This document shows positions 7,922-19,780 of a DNA stretch of 64,000 nucleotides, in pieces. The stretch lies in NCBI RefSeq assembly GCF_013391105.1, contig NZ_CP058335.1, forward strand, positions 2,232,001 through 2,296,000. Direction: 5' to 3'. The notes below the pieces were generated by a model that made no database searches, was not told the DNA's origin, and worked only from the letters and a program-made list of their open reading frames with translations. How positions within the stretch are numbered: position 1 is the first letter of the stretch; each line of letters begins with the position of its first letter. The stretch comes from Natronomonas salina. Lineage in GTDB: Archaea; Halobacteriota; Halobacteria; Halobacteriales; Haloarculaceae. The translations under genes and the position numbers were made by a program.

Positions 7922-9118
7922 TCAGTACGACCGCGGCAGCCCCAGGGAGTGCTCGGCGACGTGGTTCCGCATCATCTCGGTCGAGCCGGGCGCGACCTTC
8001 CCGAGGCGCGAGCCCTTCCACATCTCGATGACGCCGTAGTCCCGGGAGAAGCCGTTGCCGCCGTGGGTCTGGACCGCGACGTCGGTCGCCTCGTGGCCGA
8101 CCTCCGTCGCACGGAGCTTCGCCATGTTCGAGACCTCCGCGGTCCGCTTCATGTCGTCCATACCCTCGGCGTCGTCGACCATCCAGGCGGCCTTCCGGAC
8201 GAGCAGGCCGGCGGACTGCAGCTTCGCCCAGGAGTCGGCGATGGGGTGCTGGACGCCCTGGTGGGCGCCGATGGGCTGGTCGAAGACCTCTCGCTCGTTG
8301 GCGTAGTCGACCGCGCGCTCGATGGCGCACTTGCCGACGCCGATGGCGCCGGAGGCGCCGAGCAGGCGCTCGGGATTGACCGTGTCAAACAGCTGGTAGA
8401 GACCCATCCCGGGGGTGCCGACGACGTCGTCCTCGTGGGCGCGGTAGCCGTCGATCGAGAGCTCGTACTGCTTCTCCGGCGTCGGGATGCCGACGTCGAG
8501 TTCGCGGGCCTCGATGGCCGGGTCCTCGGGGTCGACGAGGAACAGCGTGACGCCCTGCATCTTCGCCGACTCGTCCTTCGGCGAGGTGCGGGCGACCATG
8601 AGCATCTGGTCGGCGACGTCGACGCCCGAGATCCACTGCTTGGTCCCGTCGATGACGTATTCGTCGCCGTCCTGCTCGGCGAAGGTCGTCATGTTCGGTG
8701 CGTTGTGGCCGGCGTCCGGTTCGGTCAGCGCCATCGCGAAGTTCACCGAGCCGTCGCAGATGCCGGGCAGCCACTCCTCCTTCTGCTCCTCGCTGCCGTT
8801 CTCCGTGAGCGTGATGCCGCCGAAGCAGACGTTGACGACGAACAGCATCTCCGCGCCCATGCAGCCGTTGGCGCAGAGCTCCTCGACGATGGCCGACAGC
8901 TCCCAGAAGCCCATCCCCTCACCGCCGTACTCGGTGGGGATGGCCGCCCCGAGGAACCCCGCCTCGGCGCAGTCGTTCCAGAACTCCGTCGGCTCCTTCC
9001 CGTCGGCGACAGCCAGGAAGTAGTCGTCGTCGTAGTCCGAGGCGATCTCCCGGGCGGTCTCCCGGATCATCTCCAGTTCCTGCGATTCCTCGAAGGCGGG
9101 CGCGCTGGATCGTGCCAT
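7922..9118 (-). CDS. Acyl-CoA dehydrogenase
   Basis: This FAD-dependent acyl-CoA dehydrogenase catalyses alpha,beta-dehydrogenation of acyl-CoA in fatty or branched-chain acid breakdown. The 398-residue protein has the normal three-domain layout: N-terminal helices, a middle beta domain with MALTEPDAG and KQWISG, and a C-terminal helical domain with FDQPIGAHQGVQ and QTHGGNGFSRDYG. The usual C-terminal YEG glutamate is replaced (VAPGS), whereas NPERLLGASG keeps a helix-G glutamate, the position used by isovaleryl- and long-chain-type enzymes; substrate therefore cannot be assigned. The gene sits between the 5S rRNA and tRNA-Cys and has its own regulated-looking promoter. Confidence 0.92.
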   Translation of the reverse strand: MARSSAPAFEESQELEMIRETAREIASDYDDDYFLAVADGKEPTEFWNDCAEAGFLGAAIPTEYGGEGMGFWELSAIVEELCANGCMGAEMLFVVNVCFGGITLTENGSEEQKEEWLPGICDGSVNFAMALTEPDAGHNAPNMTTFAEQDGDEYVIDGTKQWISGVDVADQMLMVARTSPKDESAKMQGVTLFLVDPEDPAIEARELDVGIPTPEKQYELSIDGYRAHEDDVVGTPGMGLYQLFDTVNPERLLGASGAIGVGKCAIERAVDYANEREVFDQPIGAHQGVQHPIADSWAKLQSAGLLVRKAAWMVDDAEGMDDMKRTAEVSNMAKLRATEVGHEATDVAVQTHGGNGFSRDYGVIEMWKGSRLGKVAPGSTEMMRNHVAEHSLGLPRSY

Positions 9119-9145
9119 GTATACCGGTGACTAGCCGCGAGCGCA

Positions 9146-9179
9146 CTTAAACTGTGCAACTATCCACGTCTGGATAGTT
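9146..9179 (-). promoter_or_regulatory. Acyl-CoA dehydrogenase promoter with 22-bp operator-like palindrome
   Basis: On the minus strand a GTTTAAG box A (about 9146-9152) lies about 30 nt before the ATG at 9118, fitting a leaderless transcript. Immediately upstream is a perfect inverted repeat AACTATCCA-N4-TGGATAGTT (9158-9179), overlapping where the BRE would sit. The position and symmetry suggest binding of a dimeric regulator of fatty-acid genes. Confidence 0.6.
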
Positions 9180-9229
9180 TATCCGGGTGCAAAAGCGAAC
9201 GCCGCCGCTGGTCGCGATCGAGGACGACG

Positions 9230-9262
9230 AAAACCCCCACCCAGCTGTCGCTGAGTGAGGGT
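9230..9262 (-). terminator. rRNA operon terminator
   Basis: Downstream of 5S, on the minus strand, a 12-bp stem (ACCCTCACTCAG with CTGGGTGGGGGT, including two G-T pairs) with a 6-nt loop runs into TTTT. This resembles an intrinsic-type terminator closing the rRNA transcript. Confidence 0.6.
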
Positions 9263-9280
9263 CGAAACGGAATGAATGGC

Positions 9281-9400
9281 AGGCGGCGAACCAGATTTCC
9301 CAGAGGCTCGCGCACTCCAGTACTCGCTGGAACGCTGGCGGGCTTATCTTCCGTGTTCGGGATGGGTACGGGAGTCGCCCCGCCGCTGTGGCCGCCTTAA
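9281..9400 (-). rRNA. rrf: 5S ribosomal RNA
   Basis: The minus strand starts TTAAGGCGGCCACAGCGG, contains CCCGTACCCATCCCGAACACG and AGTACTGGAGTGCGCGAGCC, and ends near TTCGCCGCC: the haloarchaeal 5S sequence. Ends are accurate to a few bases. Confidence 0.95.
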
Positions 9401-9499
9401 CGCCGGCTCGTGGAGTCGAACCACGATGGTATACCAGTACCGGTGGTAGTTCCGTGTGTACGTGCGATCCAGTTTACGCCCGGACCCGTTTCATAGGGC

Positions 9500-12420
<2,921 letters not shown>

Positions 12421-12627
12421 GGTGTGTAATCGCTCCTAAACCCGATGAAACGGGTCCAGTGAGCGTCTGGATCGCACGTACACACGGTCTCATACACAGA
12501 TCCGGGGGTTACCGGACTGCGTCCACCCTTCCCACTCGCGCTTGCACGGAGTGGTGCATCGGTTCTTCGTACCCGAACGAATCGCGTCCCACACTTAAGG
12601 GGACCGGTTCGCGTCGGGCACGTGAGA

Positions 12628-12699
12628 TGGACCCACTGGGATTCGAACCCAGGGCATCCTCCTTGCAAAGGAGGCACTCTACCACTGAGCTATGGGCCC
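12628..12699 (-). tRNA. tRNA-Ala (TGC)
   Basis: Located in the 16S-23S spacer. The minus strand reads GGGCCCATAGCTCAGTGG at the 5' end, has anticodon loop TTTGCAA (TGC), the T arm with GTTCGAATC, and ends in discriminator A without an encoded CCA. A tRNA-Ala in this spacer is the standard haloarchaeal arrangement. Confidence 0.97.
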
Positions 12700-12803
12700 T
12701 ACCAGTTAGCCCTGGCAGTTCAAAGGTGCTCGATCGGTCACCGTCGACGAACGCAGATAGACGCCAAAGGTGGGCTGAGGACAACGCCTCAGTCCCGGAC
12801 GTT

Positions 12804-14270
<1,467 letters not shown>

Positions 14271-14312
14271 GTGTTCCCCGAACTTGTTACCCAGCTCGGG
14301 GAGGGTTTGGCG

Positions 14313-14338
14313 GGAACACACCCAAAGGGTGTGTTTCC
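14313..14338 (-). other. Hairpin in the 16S 5' leader
   Basis: GGAAACACACCC / GGGTGTGTTCC pair around a short loop in the leader between the last promoter and 16S. It may be part of the pre-16S processing structure. Confidence 0.45.
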
Positions 14339-14545
14339 ATCAATGTCTATCGGCGTTCGGCGACATCGGACCGACCGAGTGTCACCGAACTGCCAGGGCT
14401 AACATCAGATCCCATCTGTACGGCGGACCGCAGGGGTGGAATCCTCATTTCCTTCGGACCTAATCGTAGCCCGTGACGGGTCATAAACCCATCGGACTCC
14501 GTTGGTCCGTGAGTGAGCACAGGTTCGAACTGTGCTCAACCACGT

Positions 14546-14590
14546 CGTGTATCTTCCGAGCGCCCTCGTACTGATAAGGACGTCGGATTG
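14546..14590 (-). promoter_or_regulatory. rRNA promoter unit 5 (proximal)
   Basis: Minus-strand unit reading TCCGACG-TCCTTATCAGTACGAGGGCG, a divergent copy of the upstream units, closest to 16S. Box A is CTTATCAG. Confidence 0.6.
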
Positions 14591-14622
14591 GAGGCCAAAT
14601 CGGGCGGAGCCCGACTCGACCT

Positions 14623-14669
14623 TCGTACTTCAACACCAGCGCCCTATTACACTTAAGGGCTCCGATGCC
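14623..14669 (-). promoter_or_regulatory. rRNA promoter unit 4
   Basis: Minus-strand unit with box A CTTAAGTGTAA preceded by GGAGCC and followed by TAGGGCGCTGG and GAAGTACGAAGG, matching the neighbouring units base by base over most of its length. Confidence 0.7.
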
Positions 14670-14702
14670 AGGACGACGCCGGAACGCGATTCCGCGTCGC
14701 CC

Positions 14703-14749
14703 TGCGTACTTCAACCGAAACGCCCTGTTACACTTAAGGACGTCGGTTG
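14703..14749 (-). promoter_or_regulatory. rRNA promoter unit 3
   Basis: Minus-strand unit CCGACGTCCTTAAGTGTAAC followed by AGGGCGTTTCGG and GAAGTACGCAGG; box A CTTAAGTGTAA and a start region resembling the haloarchaeal TGCGA-type rRNA initiation site. Confidence 0.75.
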
Positions 14750-14780
14750 CCGGCCGCCCCGGGACGACCCCGGCGCGACC

Positions 14781-14827
14781 TGCGTACTCCAATCCGACTG
14801 CCCTGATATACATAAGGGCGTCGGAGA
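14781..14827 (-). promoter_or_regulatory. rRNA promoter unit 2
   Basis: Minus-strand unit TCCGACGCCCTTATGTATAT followed by CAGGGCAGTCGG and GGAGTACGCAGG. Box A CTTATGTATA is the best TATA match of the five. Confidence 0.75.
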
Positions 14828-14875
14828 CGAGACGACCCGGAGGGCCGTCCCGGCCGGGGCGTCGCGCCCCGCGTC

Positions 14876-14921
14876 GTTCGCATCCTATCGAAGGGGGTTG
14901 GATAGCATAAGTCCGTCGGAA
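14876..14921 (-). promoter_or_regulatory. rRNA promoter unit 1 (distal)
   Basis: Minus strand TTCCGACGGACTTATGCTAT with the start region GATAGGATGCGAACG, the classic haloarchaeal rRNA P1 initiation motif. It is the farthest from 16S and differs from the four internal units around the start site. Confidence 0.75.
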
Positions 14922-15253
14922 TATCCCCGCCACGTCATGCGGTTTCACGGTGATTGGTGCTTGGTGAGTCAACCCACAGGAGGCGCGTTGACAGGGTCCG
15001 CACTAACCACCTCCCGGCTCACGCGCGCAGCCGCTGTTTGCCACTTGGATACCTGTCGGTATCCGTATGTATATGTGGCGCGGCTGGAAGACGACCCCTC
15101 ATTCCGTGCGCGCGTACGCGTGGTCGGGGCGGGTGAGGGCCGCGCACCTCGACTAGACGGCCGGGCCCTCAATAGCGGTTCGGAACCGTCGTCGCGATAC
15201 CTGCGGCTCGGGAGGTGGCGTCTCGCTGAAAAAGCTGTGTGCGTCTGCGGCGG
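14922..15253. other. Intergenic region, no gene seen
   Basis: Between the distal rRNA promoter and the MC1 gene, about 330 nt hold no reading frame with haloarchaeal composition or a recognisable start. Only the MC1 3' end lies close by. Confidence 0.6.
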
Positions 15254-15568
15254 TCAGATCTCGTCGAGGTGCTTGATCCCCTTCTTGGAGACGTTCGCCT
15301 CGGTGATCTCCTCGGGCATCCAGTCGGGGCTGTCGTCGGGGGACTCCTCCTCCCACGCCCAGCCGTCGTAGATGTGGACCTTCTTCGTCCCCTTCTCCCT
15401 GAGCCGCAGCTCCGTCCTGTCGGCCGCGCTCTCGCTGCCGGCCGGGTCCAGCCGTCGGGCGGCCTTCAGCGCCGCCTGTCGCGGGGTCCGTCCCGAGAAG
15501 ACGCTGGACTCGTCCCCATTGCTCTCCCGAAGCGCGAAGTTCCGCTTGTCATCGTCGTCACGTGCCAT
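15254..15568 (-). CDS. MC1-family chromosomal protein
   Basis: This is an architectural DNA-bending protein of the archaeal MC1 family. The 104 residues contain the full core: KRNFALRESNGDESSVFSG, TPRQAALKAARRLD, LRLREKGTKKVHIYDGW, then PDWMPEEITEANVSKKGIK (each quoted in part). The start at 15566-15568 (MARDDDDK) was chosen because GGAGAGC lies 8-12 nt before it; an upstream start would add ten unrelated residues. A TATATTTATAA box A lies at about 15608-15620. The MC1 core is well conserved, with a short acidic N-terminal tail as in other halophiles. Confidence 0.92.
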   Translation of the reverse strand: MARDDDDKRNFALRESNGDESSVFSGRTPRQAALKAARRLDPAGSESAADRTELRLREKGTKKVHIYDGWAWEEESPDDSPDWMPEEITEANVSKKGIKHLDEI

Positions 15569-15802
15569 GGTTTGCTCTCCTCCGTGTGACTTCTGCACAC
15601 ATGGTGTTATAAATATATCCCCCGTTCGGCGTGTTCAGAACCCCTGACTTATAAGTGCGACCGCGCCCGCTGCCGGTAATCGGCCCGAATCCTGCGGATC
15701 CCCGGGGTCTCACCGCCGACTGCCGACTCGCGCGCGGTGTAACCGTGCGACTCGCACGGTACACTTATGTATCTCGTGTGGCGAACGACAGGACACAACG
15801 CG

Positions 15803-16000
15803 ATGGTGCGAAAGAAGAAGCTCAGCCCGAGCGGGGCGAAGGACGAGGACGGCGAGTACCACAACGTACACGTCAACCTCCACGAGGACGAACTCGCCGT
15901 CGCCGGACTCGACATCGGCGACGAGGTGTTCGTCCGCGTCCGGGACGGGAAGATCATCATCCAGAAGGCCGACCCCGACGATGTAGAACACGAGTTCTGA
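15803..16000 (+). CDS. AbrB/SpoVT-type small DNA-binding protein
   Basis: This 65-residue swapped-hairpin protein starts MVRKKKLSPSG. The core NVHVNLHEDELAVAGLDIGD followed by EVFVRVRDGKIIIQKA is the SpoVT-AbrB beta-hairpin pattern, preceded by a basic N-terminus suited to DNA contact. The ATG at 15803 was preferred over 15767; a CTTATGTA box A (about 15763-15770) lies 33-40 nt upstream. No toxin neighbour exists, so it is more likely a chromosomal regulator than an antitoxin. Target genes are unknown; pyrD follows 81 nt downstream on the same strand. Confidence 0.75.
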   Translation: MVRKKKLSPSGAKDEDGEYHNVHVNLHEDELAVAGLDIGDEVFVRVRDGKIIIQKADPDDVEHEF

Positions 16001-16081
16001 GCCGCCCGCGGCGTCTCGCCCACCGCACCCGACGTCTCCCGAACCGCGGGCCTTAAGCCGCTCCGCCGGCCTCACCCGCCA

Positions 16082-17134
16082 ATGGACTTCTACGACCTCG
16101 CGAAACCCCTCCTGTTCCGCCTCGACGCCGAGACGGCCCACCGGACCGTCCACGGCCTCCTCGCGACCCTCCAGGACACGCCCGCCGAGCAGCTGCTCGC
16201 CGACCACTACACCGTCGTCGACGCCCGACTCCGCGTCGAGGCCTTCGACCAGACGTTCCAGAACCCCGTCGGGGTGGCCGCCGGCTTCGACAAGAACGCC
16301 GAGATCCCGCCGGCCCTGGCGGCGCTGGGCTTCGGTCACGTCGAGGTCGGCGGCGTCACCGCCGACCCGCAGGCCGGCAACCCCCGCCCGCGGATGTTCC
16401 GCCTCCCGGAGGACCGCGCCATCGTCAACCGCATGGGCTTCAACAACGACGGCGCCGACGTCGTCGGCCACCGCCTCGAGACCACCGACTGCAGGGTCCC
16501 GCTGGGCGTCAACGTCGGGAAGTCGAAGGCCACGCCCAACGACGAGGCCGAGGACGACTACCTGTACACGTTCGAGCGCGTCCGCGAGGGCGGCGACTAC
16601 TTCGTCGTCAACGTCTCCTCGCCGAACACCCCCGGCCTCCGCGAACTCCAGCAGCGCGACCGCCTGGAGTCCATCCTCGAGACGCTCCAGGACGCCGGCG
16701 CCGCGCCGCTGCTCGTGAAGCTCTCGCCGGACCTCACCGACGCCGCGATCGAGGAGGCCGTCGAGGTGGTCGACGACCTGGACCTCGACGGGATCATCGC
16801 CACCAACACCTCGACCGAGCGGCCGCCCTCGCTCCGCGGCGGACACGCCGACGAGGAGGGCGGCCTCTCCGGGGACCCCATCGAGGGGACGGCGACGAGC
16901 ACGGTCCGGTTCGTCGCCGAGCGGACCGACAAGCCCGTCGTCGGCGTCGGCGGCGTCTCGGACGCCCAGGGCGCCTACGAGAAGATCCGCAACGGCGCCA
17001 GCGTCGTCCAGCTGTACACCGGGCTGGTCTACGAGGGTCCCGGTATCGCCCGCGATATCAACCGGGGGCTGCTCGAACTCCTGGAGCGTGACGGCTTCGA
17101 CTCCGTCGAGGACGCCGTCGGCGCCGACCTCTAG
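16082..17134 (+). CDS. pyrD: Dihydroorotate dehydrogenase (quinone), class 2
   Basis: It oxidises dihydroorotate to orotate in pyrimidine synthesis using FMN and passes electrons to the quinone pool at the membrane. The 350-residue protein has the class 2 N-terminal amphipathic extension (MDFYDLAKPLLFRLDAE), the NPVGVAAGFDKN substrate loop, NRMGFNNDG, VNVSSPNTPGLR (class 2 enzymes use a serine base), LVKLSPDL and the FMN phosphate loop GVGGVSDAQGAYEKI. Length and motifs are typical. It appears monocistronic; a short gap precedes the next membrane protein gene. Confidence 0.95.
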   Translation: MDFYDLAKPLLFRLDAETAHRTVHGLLATLQDTPAEQLLADHYTVVDARLRVEAFDQTFQNPVGVAAGFDKNAEIPPALAALGFGHVEVGGVTADPQAGNPRPRMFRLPEDRAIVNRMGFNNDGADVVGHRLETTDCRVPLGVNVGKSKATPNDEAEDDYLYTFERVREGGDYFVVNVSSPNTPGLRELQQRDRLESILETLQDAGAAPLLVKLSPDLTDAAIEEAVEVVDDLDLDGIIATNTSTERPPSLRGGHADEEGGLSGDPIEGTATSTVRFVAERTDKPVVGVGGVSDAQGAYEKIRNGASVVQLYTGLVYEGPGIARDINRGLLELLERDGFDSVEDAVGADL

Positions 17135-17209
17135 ACGGGACCCTCCGAAGCCACCCGCGCCGACCCGGCCACCGCCAGGATTTTGTTCGCGTGCGTGGCA
17201 CGCCCCTGT

Positions 17210-17902
17210 ATGTCATCAGGAGGACAGGAGCCGGCAGCCGTGGGTGAGCCCGCCTCCGCGTCGGACCGGCCATCAGAATCCGGACCCGGTTCAGACCCCG
17301 ACGCCGGCGGCTCGCGTTCGTGGACGCGCGAGGACCTGAAGCGAAGCGCGACTGCCGGCGTCGCGGCCTACCTCGCCGGCTACGCCCTCCTGTACCTCTG
17401 GTTCCTGACCCAGGGTCGCACGGCCAGCGAGGCCGTCGACTGGCGGTGGGTCGGGTGGCTCCTCTACCGCGGGCAGTTCGTCCCGCTGGACGTCCAGGCG
17501 AGCACCGCGCTCGTCGCGACCGGCCTCGGCGACCTGTCGAACGTGGCTCCGAGCCTGCTGCTGTCGGTCGCCGCAGTCGGAATCGCCGGGTTCCTCCTCG
17601 CGCGCGCCCGGGACCTTCTCGAGCCGAGCGCCGCGGCGACGACCGGCGGGAGCCTCGTCCTCGGCTACCTCCCGCTGGCGCTCCTGGGACTCGCGGTCTT
17701 CCGGGGGACGCTCCCGAACGGCGTCCACGTCGGCCCGAACCCCCTCTGGGGCGTCCTCGTGACCGGACTGGTCTTCCCGACCGTCGTGGGCGCGCTGGGC
17801 GGGCTCGCGTACTACTACCGCGAACGGCAGGCGAGCGAAGAAAACCGAGGGCGAGTAGACGACGAAGTCGCCGACGCCGACTCCATAGAGTCCCGGCCCT
17901 GA
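17210..17902 (+). CDS. Haloarchaeal membrane protein, unknown function
   Basis: I do not recognise a named family with certainty. The N-terminal 40 residues are polar and disordered (rich in S, G, D and P), followed by four likely transmembrane helices: AAYLAGYALLYLWFL, APSLLLSVAAVGIAGFLLA, LVLGYLPLALLGLAVF and WGVLVTGLVFPTVVGALGGLAYY. The tail is acidic and cytosolic. The ATG at 17210 was chosen because upstream residues are Cys/Arg-rich and unlike halophilic protein. It converges with pheT, 21 nt away. Confidence 0.7.
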   Translation: MSSGGQEPAAVGEPASASDRPSESGPGSDPDAGGSRSWTREDLKRSATAGVAAYLAGYALLYLWFLTQGRTASEAVDWRWVGWLLYRGQFVPLDVQASTALVATGLGDLSNVAPSLLLSVAAVGIAGFLLARARDLLEPSAAATTGGSLVLGYLPLALLGLAVFRGTLPNGVHVGPNPLWGVLVTGLVFPTVVGALGGLAYYYRERQASEENRGRVDDEVADADSIESRP

Positions 17903-17923
17903 GCCGGACGCGGCTGCCTCCTT

Positions 17924-19780
17924 CTACCGCAGGCCGTCCAGCCGGAACTCGAAGCCGGCGACCGGGACCTCCAGGTCGTGCTCGACGAGCACCCGCGGGT
18001 GGACCTCGCCGACGACGCCGACCGACTCCCCGTCCAGGACGACCTCTGCGGTCCGGCCGTCGATGAACGAGGGGTGCTCGGTGGGCGGCGTCTCGAGGTC
18101 CACCCCGAAGGCGTTCGCCAGCGCCTGGAGCCGCGCCTTGGCGTCCTCGTAGGAGGCGTCGGTCCGCGCGACGACGCCGGCGACGGAGCGGTGCTCGGCG
18201 ACGTTCGTCGGTTCGGACGCGTCGACGCCGGCGACGTGGCCGATCTCCGCGAGGTTCTGCGGGTACGCGCGGTGAGTGTTGTTCTCCAGAACCATCATGA
18301 GCGACGGGAGTGCCCACGTCCGGACGACGGTGTAGTCCTCGCTGTAGGGCTCGGTGATGGTCGGCGGTTCGCGGGCACCGAGAGCGTCGTCGTCCGGGTC
18401 GAGGCCCATCCGGTCGAACAGTTCGCGCTCGCTGGTCATGTGGAAGTTCAGCAGGTCCTCGAAGCCCAGCCCGACGAGCGCGTCGCGGGCGGCGTCCTCC
18501 AGCCGGGAGGTCTCGTGGCGGCCGCCGACCGTGGAGACGTCGGGGTACCGCGGCTCGAGGTCGTTGAAGCCGTAGGCCCGGCCCACGTCGTCGACGACGT
18601 CCATCGGGTGGAGGACGTCGACCCGGTACGGCGGGATCTCGACCTCGTAGACGAGGGGCCCGTCGGCGGCCCCGGTGTCGGTCTCGGTGTCCGCCGCTCG
18701 CACCGCCTCCTCGGCCGGCCCGGCCGTCCGGGTCGCCCGCGAGGGGACGTCCTCCAGTTCCACGTCGTCCTCGGCGGGCTGCTGGTCGTCCGAGCCGTCG
18801 CCGGCACCCTCCTCGGAGACCTCGGCGTCCAGCCCGGCCCGCTCCAGCAGGTCGACGACGTCCTCGCCGGCGATGTCGATACCCAGCGTCGTCTCGATCC
18901 GGTCGTGGGAGACCGTCTTGGTGTCGACGGCGAGGTCCGGCCGGACGAGCTCCTCTTCGGGGTACTCAACGCGGACCTCCTCAACGCGGCCGCCGCGGGC
19001 GTCGAGGGCGTAGCAGACGATGGTCAGCATCTTGTCGATGGTCCACTGGTCGGTCCCCGTCATCTCGATGAGGAGGTCGCGGGAGCCCTCCTCGACCTCG
19101 GTTCGCTTGCCGTTGATGACCGGCGGGAAGGAGAACAGCCCGACGTCGTCGTAGATGGCCGGGTAGCGGTCGAGGCCCTCGACGAGGTGGCCGTAGGTGT
19201 CGCCGGTCGGGTGGGTCTCGAGGACCTCGGCGGGCGTCCGCTCGGCGTCGTCGTCCAGCGGGACGAACCGGTCGTCGTCGGGTTCGACGCCGCGGTACTG
19301 GATGGTCTTCGGCTTGTCGTCGCCGGCGGCCCGACCCTTCAGCATCGTCAGGTCGTGGACGCCGATGGCGCCCTTCGCGCGGTTCCGGCCCATCGTCGCG
19401 TGGAGCTTCTCCTGCAGCTGGATGAGCGAGTCGAGTTCGGTCTCGTCGAGGTCCAGTCCGCGGACGACCGCGGCGGTGACGTAGGGCCGTTCCTCGGGGA
19501 CGGACTCGTCGACCTCGACGACCCACTCGGCGTCGTTGGTCTTCGGGAGGTAGACGCCGCGGTCCTCGCCGTACTGGTAGCGCAGCGAGCGGGCGATGCC
19601 CTCCACGGAGAGGCGGTCCAGCCGGTCGGGGGCGAACTCCAGTTCGAAGTCGCCCTCGTCGGTCTCGCCCTCGAACTCCAGGCCGAGGCTGAACAGGTCG
19701 TCCTTCAGTTCCTCATCGTCCTTCTCCTCCTTGCCTGTGAGCCGCCGCAGCTCGTCGGGGTCGACGTCGACGACGGGCAT
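17924..19780 (-). CDS. pheT: Phenylalanyl-tRNA synthetase beta subunit
   Basis: This is the beta subunit of the alpha2-beta2 PheRS. It carries B3/B4-like editing (LHATMGRNRAKGAIGVHDL), B5 and a synthetase-like domain. The 618 residues are somewhat long for an archaeal PheT because an acidic, low-complexity insert of about 55 residues (322-375) splits the B5 region between LLERAGLDAEV and LVYEVEIPPYRVDVLHPMD. The ATG at 19778-19780 overlaps the pheS stop codon (ATGA), so translation is coupled. The longer upstream frame is rejected because it reads pheS antiphase. Confidence 0.95.
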   Translation of the reverse strand: MPVVDVDPDELRRLTGKEEKDDEELKDDLFSLGLEFEGETDEGDFELEFAPDRLDRLSVEGIARSLRYQYGEDRGVYLPKTNDAEWVVEVDESVPEERPYVTAAVVRGLDLDETELDSLIQLQEKLHATMGRNRAKGAIGVHDLTMLKGRAAGDDKPKTIQYRGVEPDDDRFVPLDDDAERTPAEVLETHPTGDTYGHLVEGLDRYPAIYDDVGLFSFPPVINGKRTEVEEGSRDLLIEMTGTDQWTIDKMLTIVCYALDARGGRVEEVRVEYPEEELVRPDLAVDTKTVSHDRIETTLGIDIAGEDVVDLLERAGLDAEVSEEGAGDGSDDQQPAEDDVELEDVPSRATRTAGPAEEAVRAADTETDTGAADGPLVYEVEIPPYRVDVLHPMDVVDDVGRAYGFNDLEPRYPDVSTVGGRHETSRLEDAARDALVGLGFEDLLNFHMTSERELFDRMGLDPDDDALGAREPPTITEPYSEDYTVVRTWALPSLMMVLENNTHRAYPQNLAEIGHVAGVDASEPTNVAEHRSVAGVVARTDASYEDAKARLQALANAFGVDLETPPTEHPSFIDGRTAEVVLDGESVGVVGEVHPRVLVEHDLEVPVAGFEFRLDGLR

